64,000 bases of DNA. It comes from Leucaena leucocephala (Eukaryota; Streptophyta; Magnoliopsida; Fabales; Fabaceae). The stretch spans positions 12,625,001 through 12,689,000 of the forward strand of contig CM073535.1 in NCBI GenBank assembly GCA_037074615.1. Reading direction: 5' to 3'. How positions within the stretch are numbered: the first letter of the stretch is position 1; each line of letters starts with the position of its first letter. Shown piece after piece: positions 46,308 to 58,176 of the stretch. The notes beneath the pieces are model-generated. The model ran no database searches and was not told the DNA's origin. It saw nothing but the letters and a program-made list of their open reading frames with translations. The translations under genes and the position numbers were made by a program.

Positions 46308-48266
46308 TGGTAGAACCCACAAGAGAAAATCCCACAAACCCACAACCAATCTAAATATAGACACCCAAGAACAATAACAAATATCTAGTGATCCACTTGA
46401 ACCCCTTAATGTTAAATCTTTCTAAAATATAACTACTATAATTACTTAGACCCATTTTGTATATAATATAAGTGAATAACAATTAACTAAGGTTATAAAT
46501 ATTTTTTTTTAATTTCGAAAGAGTTAACCATTATAGTAAAGAAGTTTACTAAAATCTGAAAGAAACTCTACCATAGTTATAAAAAGACTTTTTTAATAGA
46601 CAAATAATTATGATAAAAAAAAGAATAAAATGAGTCAAATTATTTAAAATATAAAATTGTCTCATCTTTCATAAATTTTATATTTTGAATATCACACTTT
46701 TCTATAAATATGCATATTATTAATAAAATGGTAATTATATCATATCAGAGTATGTAAATGAGCCAAATTGTAGCAATATATAACTATTTTACACATAAAT
46801 CAAGAGGAGGCTATACAATTGATATAACATTGATCAAGCCTCCGAAGACTTCCCTGAGGTTATCGCACGAAATAACTCCTAAAAATGTTAATAAAAATGG
46901 GATAAGATAAACATCTCTGTAACTAGTAATCATACTCATCATATATACCAATGTGTGCTGATTAGGTGTCAAGTAGGACAGTTAACAAAGTACGATAGAT
47001 AGACAATAATACATCATGATATAATCAAATGGATAAATCACCATAGTTTCTCTCATCAAACCAATAGAACCGTTTTATACGAGTTAACCAAACCCATAGG
47101 CTAGTGATAACTACCATATAACTAGCTACTCAAAGAGCTAATTGGTATAGTGTTATGAATTTGCCAAAATCCACAAAGCACATGATCAGACTCTGGGTTC
47201 ATTCCCCTTGGTAAATAGGTAGGGGTGTCGCAGCCTATTAATAAACTAGTGGGGCAAGTCCGGTAAACTAATAGGACAAAAGTTACCCATCGAGCTCCAA
47301 TGGAGGCTATACCATGTGGTAGAAACATAACTCCATCATCACCAATCCCGAATCACCATATACATAATTCTCAATATAATTATACTAATCAAAATATCAA
47401 TAGTTTGATAACCAATAATACTAATAAATATCACAATAGGGTTTTTCTCAAGATAATAACTTTCTTCAAATTCCAATCTCAAGATATAACAAGTTTCTAA
47501 TCTCAGCTCTAACTTTTAAATTAAACTTTAAGTCCCACAAAATCATTTTCAATAAAAATTATCAATCAAGTTTTCTCAATATAATCATATCAACAACAAT
47601 AGATTTATATATCAAATCAATCACAAACATCACATTAGCACACATAACGAGTGAAAAGTGGTTACCTCTCATTAATGCAAGGAATAATTGCTACGAGTCT
47701 AGTGGCCCCATATACAACAACATCACTTACAAACAATTTGATAGGAGTGAAGAGAGAAATTATATGGTAATGAGAGTTAAGGACTAGGCTTAGAGTACTC
47801 CTATATAATTTGTAAGGTTTAAAATTCTAATCTTATATAATATGTTCTTATTATTTTTCAGTATTATTATCTTTCTCAAAATCCTATAAGATATGGTAAT
47901 TTAAAATTTAAACTATATTTTCCCTTATATATATTTATACTATATTATCAATATAATATAAATACGTATATTGTTATATGTATATTTAATCAAAGATATA
48001 GATATATTCCCTATATCTACCTTTATCTTATATCATCAATCATTTATGATGATTATTAATTATTTATTTACCCTTAAACCCATATCATTTCTTTTAACCT
48101 TTATAATAAAATTCTTGATAATTAATAATTTAATTTTCTCTTATTTTCTTAATTTCATATATTTCTAAACTTTAAACCATGCATTTAATATATTATAAAC
48201 CTTCAATTATTAATAAATAACATCTTAATTGTGTCTAAATATATGAATAAAAATTAGGATGTTACA
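46308..48266 (-). mobile_element. 5' LTR of chromovirus D
   Basis: On the minus strand it starts TGTAACATCCTAATTTTTAT at 48266 and ends GGGTTCTACCA at 46308, about 1.96 kb, with canonical TG...CA ends. It is only distantly similar to the Tekay-like LTRs (shared first bases). It is AT-rich without a protein. A tRNA-like A-box/B-box pair on the plus strand lies at about 47130-47205. The flank CTGAA (48267-48271) would be the target duplication; its partner was not found. Confidence 0.65.
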
Positions 48267-48418
48267 CTGAACATAGAAGAACAATGACCCAAAGTGTTGG
48301 AAAACGCCACAAGGTTGATCAAATATTGATAAGTCTATTAGTTTTATGAATAGCTCTAGAGAGAATAAACTCTTAAGAGACAAAGTACAAGAATACAACT
48401 TTTTATTAAAAAATTTAA

Positions 48419-49075
48419 GGGTAATAGTGCATCAAACACCCCAAACTAATTTTAGATGAGTAATTAGCACATTAAAGTATTTAAGGATATAATCAACACC
48501 CCAAACTAATTTTAAAAGTATAATTAGCATCCCAAACTCATTTTAGAGGGGCAATTAATACCCTAAGATATTTAAATTGGCGTTATTTTACCCCCTTCTC
48601 TAACAAAAACACTAACTTTTATTTGATACATGCCACATAAACTTTTTATTTCGACGCATTGTTATTTAAAAGGCCACATGAGTAATATTATTTTAATAAA
48701 TTATACTAAATAAATCATAAAATTTCTCAATCTTCACATATAAATTATATACAATGTCAATTTTAGGGTTTATTTAGTACTATTGTTTAAACAATATGAT
48801 ACATTGACCTTTTAAATAATAATGTATCAAAATAAAAAGCTTACATGACATGGATCATACATAAATTTGTGTTTCTGTTAGTGAAAGGGCGGAAGCTAAT
48901 TTAAATATTTTAGAATGCTAGTCGTATCTCCAAAATTAGTTCAGGGTGCTAATTGCACCCTTAAATACTTTAAGATACTGATCACACCTCCAAAATTAAT
49001 TCAGGGTGCTAATTGCACCCTTAAATACTTTAGGGTGCAAATTGTTCTTTTGGGGTGTTTGGTGCACTTTTACCC
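48419..49075. mobile_element. Fold-back DNA element (MITE-like) upstream of CPL3
   Basis: The left end GGGTAATAGTGCATCAAACA and the inverse of the right end (GGGTAAAAGTGCACCAAACA) match over more than 25 bp. The inverted similarity continues inwards through repeated 'ccaaactaatttt' motifs and a 'attgttatttaaaaggcc' / 'ccttttaaataataatg' pair, so almost the whole 657 bp can fold back. No ORF for a transposase. A target duplication could not be fixed, so Mutator-, Harbinger- or hAT-type origin stays open. Confidence 0.6.
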
Positions 49076-50401
49076 AAAATCCAATCTATTTCAAAAATAA
49101 GTTATACAATGTATTTTAAGAGATATATTTTAAATATGACCTAAAAAATATTAAATGCAACATAGGGACTTAAACTAGTAAATACTAATTTAAATAAAAT
49201 AACAAGGACTTTATGTAAGTAATTTAGAAACCTAAAATTTAAGTCTGCTAACTAATTACTAATTTTTGCACAAATACAATAATAAAAATATATCAGTATT
49301 TTAAATTCAAAAGGTGATTATTTAAATCCAAATGAGTCTTTCCATTTATACTACTTGGTCCAAGGCCTTTAAATTGATGTTTCCAAACCCAAAATATGTT
49401 TGACAGCTCCATTTTTAGCTCAAATGAAATAAATGATGTCATCATCATTTTTAATCTGATTTATTACTTATTTTACTATTTGCTTTGTCAATATCTCTTG
49501 TACTATCCCATTCAATATTTCCTTAATTCTTTTAGCTCTTACTCTTATGATTGATCCAATTGGAATATACAAATGATCATTAGAAGTTGAAGAGTTATTT
49601 TATTTTATTGCATCACTCTCTAGCTATTTCTTATGTGGAGTTGAGTTGGATTTAGTGTTCTTAGGAATTCTTACCATGTAGGATGAGTTATATGTAATAA
49701 GGATAATAATATTAAAAAATTTAAAGATAAAGAATTGAATTTTACACAAGTCAAAAATTTAAAAATTAAAGTATAGAGTGATAAATAAATTAAAAATTTA
49801 AGGATTAAGATATTAATATTTTTAAAAATATTTATGGATATATTTTTGGTAAACACACGGTACCAAATAATTTTTGACTTTTTGTATATCTTGCTTCCTT
49901 CACAGCCTCCAAAACATTTGCTTCCAAGTCCCACTTGTTCATTCCGGATCGCTGACGTGTGTGGCTTAGATTCTCTCCGTTCATATAAAGTTGCGCCTTT
50001 TGATTTGCAGCATGAGCCTCTTTCGTCCCCATTAATCGTTTCGTTCCTGTTCATTCGTGCGTCTCTCTATCTACTTTTTCTTTATTTTTCTGAAATATAT
50101 TGCTATTGCGTCGCCTCGATCTGACGAACAAACTGCGATCTCCAACTCTGCTCAGCAGATCTTACGCTAAATTCTCTCGACGGCGCCAGCTATTGTAGTC
50201 ACATCTTTGGGCAAATTTAAGGAAGAGAGGAGTGAATCTTAACTTATGTTAATTATTTTTCCTTCGTAAGAATTTCCGTTTATTTTAATGGATTGCAATA
50301 GACCAAATGTTTGAATAAACGTATATATGGTCAGTGGCGTACCCAATTTTGTTAAGTGGAATAATTTGAAAGAGAGTCAGGGGCCAGAAATCCTGGTTAA
50401 G
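49076..50401 (+). promoter_or_regulatory. Upstream and 5' leader region of the CPL3 gene
   Basis: AT-rich DNA without transposon hallmarks to about 49850, then higher-GC sequence. A possible TATA box (TCATATAAAG) is at 49981-49990, followed by a pyrimidine-rich stretch (50050-50095) typical of plant transcription starts. The leader would then be about 370-400 nt. Transcription start not determinable by eye; the open frame at 49834-50124 is probably chance. Confidence 0.4.
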
Positions 50402-53400
50402 ATGGGTAAAGATCATAACCCTAAAGTCGAAGACGTAGAAGAGGGAGAAATTTCGGATACGGCATCAGTGGAAGAGATCACTGAAGAGGATTTCAATAAC
50501 CAAGATCCTAATCTCGCCAAACGCAAAAGGGATGCTAGGGTTTGGGCGGTGCGTGATCTCTATACCAAATATCCTAGCATTTGTCGTGGTTATGCTTCTG
50601 GGTTGTATAATCTAGCTTGGGCCCAGGCCGTCCAGAATAAACCTCTTAATGAGATTTTTGTTATGGACCTTGATTCTAATCAAAACTCCGATCGTTCATC
50701 TTCTCCTTCCCTCAATGCTATAGAAAATTCCAACACCAAGGAGAAGGAAGTTGATAATAACCTAACGGATGGTAGAGGTGTAGATGTTGACAAAGAGGAT
50801 GGCGAATTGGAGGAGGGTGAGATTGATATGGATGCAGAGTGCTCTGAAAAGACCGAAGTTTTGAATTTTGACGAAACTTCAGATAGTCACTCAAAGGAAA
50901 AGGAATCGGACAGCCAAGTGACCGTTCGGCAAGTGATCGAGAACATTACCATCGCCAATGCGGAGAAGTAAGTAGAAGTGAAACATTTTTTGGGTTTCCT
51001 TTTTACAGATATTTGGTTTCTAATATTAACTGCCCAAACGCTGCCATGGAAACACTTGTGAATTGATTTTCTGCGTTCTTGTAGATCATTTGCCGAAACT
51101 TGTTGTCAACTTCATAATGCCTTCCATAGCTTGGTGGAATTAGTTTCCTCATCCATTGTTTCTCAAAAGGATGCTCTCATCCAAATGTCACTCCATGCAA
51201 TAAAAGTTATCAATTCTGTAAGAACCGTAGCATTTTCATTAAATTGCAATCCTGTTCGTTTTTGTACTTCTCCCCAATCACCCTAGGCTATTGAACTTAT
51301 ACATTCTCTCAGTGGAAGGTGTTTTATAATTCCCGAATACTTTTTCTTTATTGTAGGTATTCTTCTCCATGAACAATGCTCAAAGGGAATTGAACAAGGA
51401 CAGCCTATTAAGGTTTTTCAGATTTAACTTTTTATTTCATAGATGTAACCTATGTGAATGTAAAGGCAATTAATTACCTTACTTAGACTAACTTGATACC
51501 GTGACTGCAATTTTGATTTCAGATTACTTTATTTTGTGAAGAATCAGGGCCCTTTCATATTTTCTCCAGACCATATGGAAGAGGTGTTGTTTATTATTAC
51601 TTGTTTTTGGGAGTGATCACCCTCACGATATTCTATCTAGAAATTATAGATGGGATTATCCCTGAAACATGTATTTTTATTTGGTTTATACAGATTCAGT
51701 CCATGGTTACTTATTTGGATTCTTTTGATTGCAACATATCATTGACTAGTGGAGCCAGTAGTAAAGAAAAAGAATTGTCAAGTGATGAGGTTAGGGACAA
51801 GGAAGTATCTTTCCTATGTGCTTCTGGTGAATTGATTTCTTCTAGTAATCCTTCAGACCCTGTGGTTCCTGGGACTGTGGTTAATGGTAATGCTATTGAG
51901 GTACCGGAATTTTCAAAATCTGCTCAAACTAATGTGAAAGGTAGAGGGGCTCTGCTTCCTTTGCTAGACCTTCATAAGATTCATGATGCAGATAGCCTTC
52001 CATCACCAACCCGTGAAGCCCCATCTTGCTTCCCTGTGAACAAAGCATTTTCTGTTAATGAGGAATTGGTTAAATCCAGTTTGCTGTCTAGTAAGATAGA
52101 ACAGGAAAGTGAAGATTCTAAGTTGCATCATTATGAGACTGATGCTTTGAAAGCTGTTTCCACCTATCAACAGAAGTTTGGTGGAAGTTCTTTTTTCATG
52201 AATGATAAGCTTCCAAGTCCAACTCCATCAGACAATGGCGATGATGGGGTTGTTGATACAAATGAGGAGGTATCTAGTGCATCTAGGGTTCATTCTCTAG
52301 GGACCGTTAAGCCTTCTATTTTGGAGCGACCAACATCTTTAACATCTATGGACAGATCCAGCATGCTTGGACTGATGACTTCTAGAAATGATGCAACAAT
52401 GGGATCTGGGTCTTACCCGGTAAAATCCTCAGCTAAGAGTCGTGATCCCAGGCTTCGATTCATTAATTCTGATGCAAGTGCTTTGGATCTTAACCGACAT
52501 CCAGCAATGAACAATTCAACTAATAAAGTGGAAAAATTTGGAACTGTAATTTCAAAGAAGCAAAAGGCTGTTGAAGCTCCATGTTTAAATGTTGCTGTAA
52601 AAAGACAGAAAAATGAATGGGAAAAACCTGGGAATGATATAAGAGAGGTAAGAACTGCATTTGGAATTGGTGGGTGGTTGGAGGAGACTTCTGCAGCTGA
52701 ATCTCAGTTGATGAACAAGAACCAGTTGTCAGAGAATGTGGAAACTGAAATCAAAATGATTACTAGTGCAGTAACTAGTCCTTGTACTGGTTCTGGCACT
52801 TTTATTGTGACTGCACCAAGCAATGTAAATGAGCTGGCACCAGTTTCTAATGCCACAGCTTCCTTGCCTGCTGTGTTGAAAGGTTTAAACCCTTCTATTT
52901 TGCTAAACATACTTGTAGGGCAAAAAAAATTAGCAGCAGAAGCCACGCAGAAATCTGCTGATTCTGCTACTACTGCGCTGCATCCTCCCAGCACAAGCTC
53001 CATGATGGGAGCAGACTCAACTGTGGCTGTTGGTCCATCAAAGACCCGTTGTCTCTTGCAAAATTCTTCTGCCATTCCTTCAGCTTCCTCACAATTGACT
53101 TCCATGGTAAAATCCTTTGAACAGAGTATTGACAGGTTAAATATATGCTGGCATTATCTTAAAATTATTTATTTCATTAATGCCCTTGATTTTTGTAAAA
53201 TCTGATTTAACTTGAAACACTTGTTGACTTTTTGTTTCTTGATTATACTTGGATGACCAAGACATTGGTTGTAACATTAGATAATTTCTTTGCTAAGGAT
53301 ATCTCTTTTGGCTGATTTTAGTTTCCATTTTTATGTGCTTAATACATAGGTACAGAACCTACAGGATGAGTCAGCAAGGATTCACATGAAACCTCGTGAT

Positions 53401-55852
53401 CCACGACGGATTCTCCATGGTAATGCTCTCCAAAAAAATGGGAGCATGGGGAGTGAGCAATTTAAGGCCATTTTACCCCCTACATTCAACATGCAGGGAA
53501 TAGGGGACAATGGTAATGCTCCAAAGCCTGAGTGTTTGTCAGACACAAAATTGGTGTCTTCTCAAGCAATTTCACTACCTGATATTGCTCGGCAATTCAC
53601 TAGGAATCTGAAAAATATAGCTGATATTCTGTCTGTTTCTCAAGCTCCATCAAACCATTCTGCCGTTAGTCAAAGCTTTTCTTCTCCATCAGGACCCCTG
53701 GAATCAGATAGAGTGGAACAGAAATCTGCAGTGTCGAACTCTGAGAATCTGTGTACTGGTCCAGGGTCAGCTGCTGAAGTAGATGTAGCAGATTCCTCTC
53801 AACCTCCTAGTACATGGGGAGACTTTGAACATCTTTTTGTAGGCTATGATGAGCAGCAGAAAGCTGCAATACAGAGAGAAAGGGCTAGGAGGATAGAAGA
53901 ACAGAAGAAAATGTTTGCTGCAAGAAAGTTATGCCTTGTCTTGGATCTAGATCACACACTTCTAAATTCAGCCAAGGTAATTTGCATGGAATGAATTCTT
54001 TAGTAGATGAAAGTTTCTATATTTGCTTATTAACTGTGTCCGTTTTAGTTTGTGGAAGTAGATCCTGTGCATGATGAGATCTTGAGAAAGAAAGAAGAAC
54101 AAGACCGTGAGAAAGCTCAGAGACACCTTTTCCGATTTCCTCATATGGGAATGTGGACCAAACTAAGACCTGGAATCTGGAATTTTTTGGAGAAGGTAAC
54201 ATAGATTGTATAATATGCTTTAGGTGAGATGCTGGACTGCGGTTTTATTGTAAGCTAAAGCACTTATTCCCCATATCCATCATAGGCTAGTAAGCTTTTT
54301 GAGCTGCATCTTTACACCATGGGGAACAAGCTATACGCAACCCAAATGGCAAAGGTGCTTGATCCAAAAGGAGTTTTATTTGCTGGGAGAGTTATCTCCA
54401 GGGGCGATGACACCGATCTTTTTGATGGTGATGAGAGAGTTCCCAAAAGCAAGGATCTGGAAGGTGTTTTGGGCATGGAATCAGCTGTTGTAATTATAGA
54501 TGATTCTGTTAAAGTATGGCCTCATAACAAACTCAACCTGATAGTGGTGGAGAGGTCAGTGTATCTTGGGTTAAAACTTAAACGCATCTTGTTGCTTCAT
54601 ATACTGATTGGCTGCTTCATTCCTTTAAGTTTATTGGTATTGTAGGTATACATACTTCCCCTGTAGTAGACGTCAATTTGGACTTCCTGGACCTTCTCTT
54701 CTTGAGATTGATCATGATGAGAGACCTGAAGATGGGACCCTTGCATCCTCTTTGGCGGTGGGGTTATAGTCAATTTTCTCTATGTTTTGTGGCAATTTGT
54801 TCATATTTTTTGTTTTGACGTTGATGATTGTTTCTTACTCAAATAGGTAATTGAGAGGATACACCAAATTTTTTTTGCCTCTCAATCACTAGAAGAAGTG
54901 GATGTTAGAAACATTCTTGCTTCTGAGCAGAGGGGGATCTTGGCTGGTTGTCGCATAGTTTTTAGTAGGGTGTTTCCTGTTGGAGAAGCCAATCCTCATC
55001 TACATCCATTGTGGCAGACAGCTGAACAATTTGGGGCTGTTTGCACAAACCAGATTGATGATCAGGTTACCCATGTGGTTGCCAACTCCCTTGGGACTGA
55101 CAAGGTATACTAGATGCCATGGTCTTATCGGGTAGTGTTTATGTGTCCATATTACAGTTTTTGTTTATCAAATATCAAATTTCATATCTTTCATTCTTCT
55201 CTTTTGGTTTTAACTATATGATTACTAGAAATAGTGAATCTTCCCCTTGGCGGGAAAAAATGTGAGAAAATCTGTCGTCCAGCCCACCAACTCCTCCATT
55301 GTTCTCCTTGCTTCCACTGAGATCAAACATGGTGTGGACTGTGTAGGCTTCGTTTCTGAACTTGGATCCCTTAAATTGAGGGGATTCACACTTTGCTTCA
55401 TTGTCAAATCTAGTATCATTTAGATAAATTTTGACTTGGGAATTTTGATTTTTTTTTTTGGAAAAAAGTTGAAACGTTTATTACAGAAAGCAGAAAGCAA
55501 AATGAAGTTTTCTCCGTTATAACTTCAAAAACAATGTTTTCAGCTTAAAATAGCTTTCTCATAAGTCAATTTAATAATTTAATGTATGGATTAAATCTAA
55601 CTACTAAAATTTCCGTATTTTATGTCCTGTCTTGAGCAGGTGAACTGGGCTCTTTCCACCGGCAGATTTGTTGTCCATCCTGGCTGGTGAGGTTATCTCA
55701 TATTTATTATGCTACCTGCTCTCAAATTCTGTTTCTACTTCATTAACGAGTGTAGCGTGCTGCTTCTCTTGTGCCTTATGAAAAACAGGGTGGAAGCATC
55801 GGCTTTGCTTTATAGGAGGGCGAATGAGCAGGATTTCTCTATTAAACCATAA
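50402..55852 (+). CDS. CPL3: RNA polymerase II C-terminal domain phosphatase-like 3 (CPL3), 12 exons
   Basis: A nuclear FCP1/CPL-family phosphatase that removes phosphates from the Pol II CTD; Arabidopsis CPL3 restrains stress/ABA- and defence-related transcription. Exons I infer: 50402-50967, 51085-51217, 51357-51412, 51523-51583, 51694-53106 (or 53135), 53350 (or 53379)-53976, 54049-54195, 54286-54554, 54646-54757, 54847-55104, 55640-55686, 55789-55852. All have GT-AG introns and phases agree, giving about 1250 residues, close to the Arabidopsis length. The acidic N-terminus has VEEGEISD (12-19) and EEGEID (137-142). The FCPH domain (about 936-1115) has the catalytic DLDHT (942-946) and IIDDS motifs. 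A BRCT domain (about 1155-1245) reads AGCRIVFSRVFP to VHPGWVEAS. An in-frame ATG at 50327 would add 25 residues; 50402 (MGKD) fits the family start. No disruption seen. Confidence 0.93.
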
Positions 55853-57330
55853 AAATTCACCAACCAAATTATCTCTTGTAATCTAAAATACGTGAAACAT
55901 AAATCAAGAATCACATTGATTTTGGGTATGAAAACCATCAGGTCAGAAGTTGGCTGGGTGGAGTGGCCAAGAACCAATTTTGATTCATCATGCCCGATCA
56001 TAGCTGTATAGGAGGTGAAGAGTGCAAATTCAATTGCGATTATGACACCGGCCAGTTTGCTGAGTTAATGGAGGGATTGTTTGCTGGCCCCATCACTCGG
56101 GTGTTTCAATGGACTGAAGTTGAGTTGTGAGAGATTTGCAAAGAGCGCCCACACCATGTCATATCATTCCAGACTGGAACATGTGGGCCCCAAATTTGTT
56201 GGGTGTCAGCTTGCATTAAATAGAGGTGTTGGCCGAAAGAGAAACGGAGATATAAACAAAACTGACTCTTAGGTTTAACTCATTGATCATTGATGGTAAT
56301 TGGAACTACCCAATTTGAAGTTATTGAAATTCAAGTGAAGCCTGTTTTAGCTCGGTATAACGACCAACGCCATTTGAAAATTGCTAATTGTATGTGGATT
56401 ATAGTGCCCTGGATTACGGTTTCTAATGTAAGTGTGTGAGAGAGAGATGGATGGAAAGGGCATTATGCTTGTTTCATATAGGGTCTGGCAATCCCCAGTA
56501 TCCCTGCCCGACAATTGAATAGTAAGATTCTAGTGCAGTGCTTTAAAGGACCACAGAATTTGCACCCTGTATCTGGCAAATGCTTAGGACCACCATTCTG
56601 TCTGCTTTTCCTTCAAGGGAAGAACACCCATTCTTACAAACAGTTCCGTTTTCTTATTTTAGCCCTAATTAGTTTCAAAGTGTCCATCAATTTTCAAGCT
56701 GATTGGTTTTGTGAACACCAATGAACCCTGCCAAACCATTCAGTCCCTCGAAAGAAAAGAGGGGGAAAAAAAAAGAGAAGGCTCACGTACCAGACAAGAA
56801 CTCTAGTGATTTTAAGGGCGGGGGGTGATTCTGCCAGCTCGCCATAAAATAAAAGTGTGGTTTACTGCCTTTAAAATTACACGTGGGAAGATATAAATAA
56901 AAAAAATACTGAATACCTCTTGCCAGAAAAGTGATTAATATCATATTGGAGGAATTTACTAATACTAGTTGCTCTATTCCCATCAAGAGGTTATTAGACA
57001 TGCCTTGTAAGAAAACTCATCTATATCTAACTTATGGTGGAAGTTATAACGCTAGTCTTCATTGATAAAAATAGCATACCATAAGATATGGGAAACAAAA
57101 TGGAGCATACAGATGAGTGCCAAATAATAATAATAGAGAACATTAATAATGATCTGGATAAGAAGACGTCAAGATTTGGAATGCGCAGCAATAAGAAAAA
57201 GAGATGCATTGAGACGGGGAAGAGTTGATTGCCTAACATTGATATGGTAATGTAAGCTCTCACAATTAGGAAAGGTGATGAGCAATGGTTAATGAATGCT
57301 TATGGTCCAAGAAAGAGCAGATTTGAAACG
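55853..57330. other. Intergenic region between CPL3 and NET3 genes
   Basis: It contains the CPL3 3' untranslated region and then unique-looking DNA. No transposon ends or convincing ORF seen: the small frames at 56081-56272 and 56515-56724 have no recognisable protein. It holds an A-rich run near 56765. Confidence 0.5.
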
Positions 57331-57331
57331 A

Positions 57332-57339
57332 ATATATAT
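57332..57339 (+). promoter_or_regulatory. Possible TATA box of the NET3 gene
   Basis: ATATATAT lies about 135 bp upstream of the NET3 start codon and 16 bp before a 35-bp tandem duplication. Weak evidence. Confidence 0.3.
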
Positions 57340-57354
57340 GGGGAATGAGATCAG

Positions 57355-57424
57355 CAAAGTGAGGTTGGTACTGGTTTGTCAAAGGCGTACAAAGTGAGGT
57401 TGGTACTGGTTTGTCAAAGGCGTA
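57355..57424 (+). repeat. Perfect 35-bp tandem duplication upstream of NET3
   Basis: Unit one is 57355-57389 and unit two 57390-57424, identical by eye, beginning CAAAGTGAGGTTGGTACTGG. It ends 46 bp before the start codon, so it lies in the promoter or leader. Confidence 0.9.
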
Positions 57425-57470
57425 CAAAATAAAGGGCTGTGAATGAAAAAAGAATAATAAAGACAACAAA

Positions 57471-58176
57471 ATGCGAGTAGTGAGGGTAGATAGACACACG
57501 AGGAAGGGCAACAGCAACAGGCGAGAGCGAGTTCGGAATGAGGAACGCAAAATTTCATTCTCATGGTGGCAGGATAGCCATAGTCGTCCTCCTCAATCGC
57601 TATGGCTCCAAGCCACGCTCTCAGGTAGGTCCTTTGGCTTTCAACTAATTTGATGTACTTCTTTTCTCAATCTGTGCATACACACACACACACACACACG
57701 ATAACTACGCACATATATTATCATATGATTAATGAACAGATCTTGACGAGAAGACTAAAGTGATGTTGAGTATTATCGATCAGAACGATGGAGATTCGTT
57801 CGCGAGAAGAGCCGAAATGTTCTACATAAAAAGACCTGAGCTAATGGGCACGATCCCCGACTTGCCCAGATCCTATGGCTCCCTGGTTCGAAGGTACAAG
57901 CAACTTGCAAGTCCGGTTTTAAATGTAGAGAACGATTCATCATCTTCTTCTGCTGCTGCTGAAAATGGAAGGGTGTCAGAGGAGATAGCAGACACAAGGC
58001 TAAGGGTTTTGAAGCTGACGGAGGGTAAATTGTATGAGCAGGCTGAGTTGATGAGAACAAACAATGACAACAGAGAAGCCATTCTACTTTTCTGCAAACG
58101 CGTCCAAAGGCTAGTTGATCAACACACGGACTTGAATGCTTTCTTACTAAGCCCCGCCTCCACGTCGCCAATTTAA
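57471..58176 (+). CDS. NETWORKED 3-type (KIP1-like, NAB domain) actin-binding protein, two exons
   Basis: NET proteins are plant-specific links between actin filaments and membranes; short NET3 members act at membrane contact sites or the nuclear envelope. Exon 1 is 57471-57624 and exon 2 is 57740-58176; the intron (GTAGGT...AACAG) splits a GAT codon and splicing gives 196 residues, slightly shorter than Arabidopsis NET3 proteins. The NAB domain spans about 28-107: KISFSWWQDSHSRP, WLQATLS, then DLDEKTKVML, DSFARRAEMFYIKRPELM, and YGSLVRRYKQLAS. A serine/alanine linker (125-140) precedes a helical, probably coiled-coil C-terminus (about 145-185). The start is the first ATG after an in-frame stop; it gives a basic N-terminal extension longer than usual, so an upstream exon is possible. 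Member (3A, 3B or 3C) not assigned. Confidence 0.88.
57681..57699 (+). repeat. (CA)n microsatellite in the NET3 intron
   Basis: An uninterrupted CA run of about nine to ten units, inside the 115-bp intron. Confidence 0.95.

Larger units (their letters stand above)
37490..48266 (-). mobile_element. Decayed Ty3/gypsy chromovirus D, interrupted by two solo LTRs
   Basis: Read on the minus strand: 5' LTR (48266-46308), Met-type primer site, leader, gag (42003-40790), protease remnant, reverse transcriptase (39830-39400), RNase H start, integrase fragments (37700-37490). Two Tekay-like solo LTRs sit in the leader (42726-46230) and in pol (38142-39382). Large deletions removed most of RNase H and the integrase core, and the 3' LTR is missing. 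Gag sequence (WW-less but with NGLNKDI, MELEDMVH) and primer site support a chromovirus. Confidence 0.7.

Noticed and set aside
48915..49100. Short frame with repeated peptide (NCTLKYF)
   Set aside because: The repeats are the inverted-repeat motifs of the fold-back element read as protein.
49834..50124. 96-codon frame upstream of CPL3
   Set aside because: Spans the likely transcription start, unrecognisable sequence; most likely chance.
50266..50301. Possible 5' leader intron of CPL3 (GTAAG...ATAG)
   Set aside because: Only 36 nt, too short for a plant intron.
52704..53105. 133-codon frame on the minus strand
   Set aside because: Shadow of CPL3 exon 5, which has clear family similarity on the plus strand.
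57773..58171. 132-codon minus-strand frame over NET3 exon 2
   Set aside because: Shadow of the NAB-domain exon.
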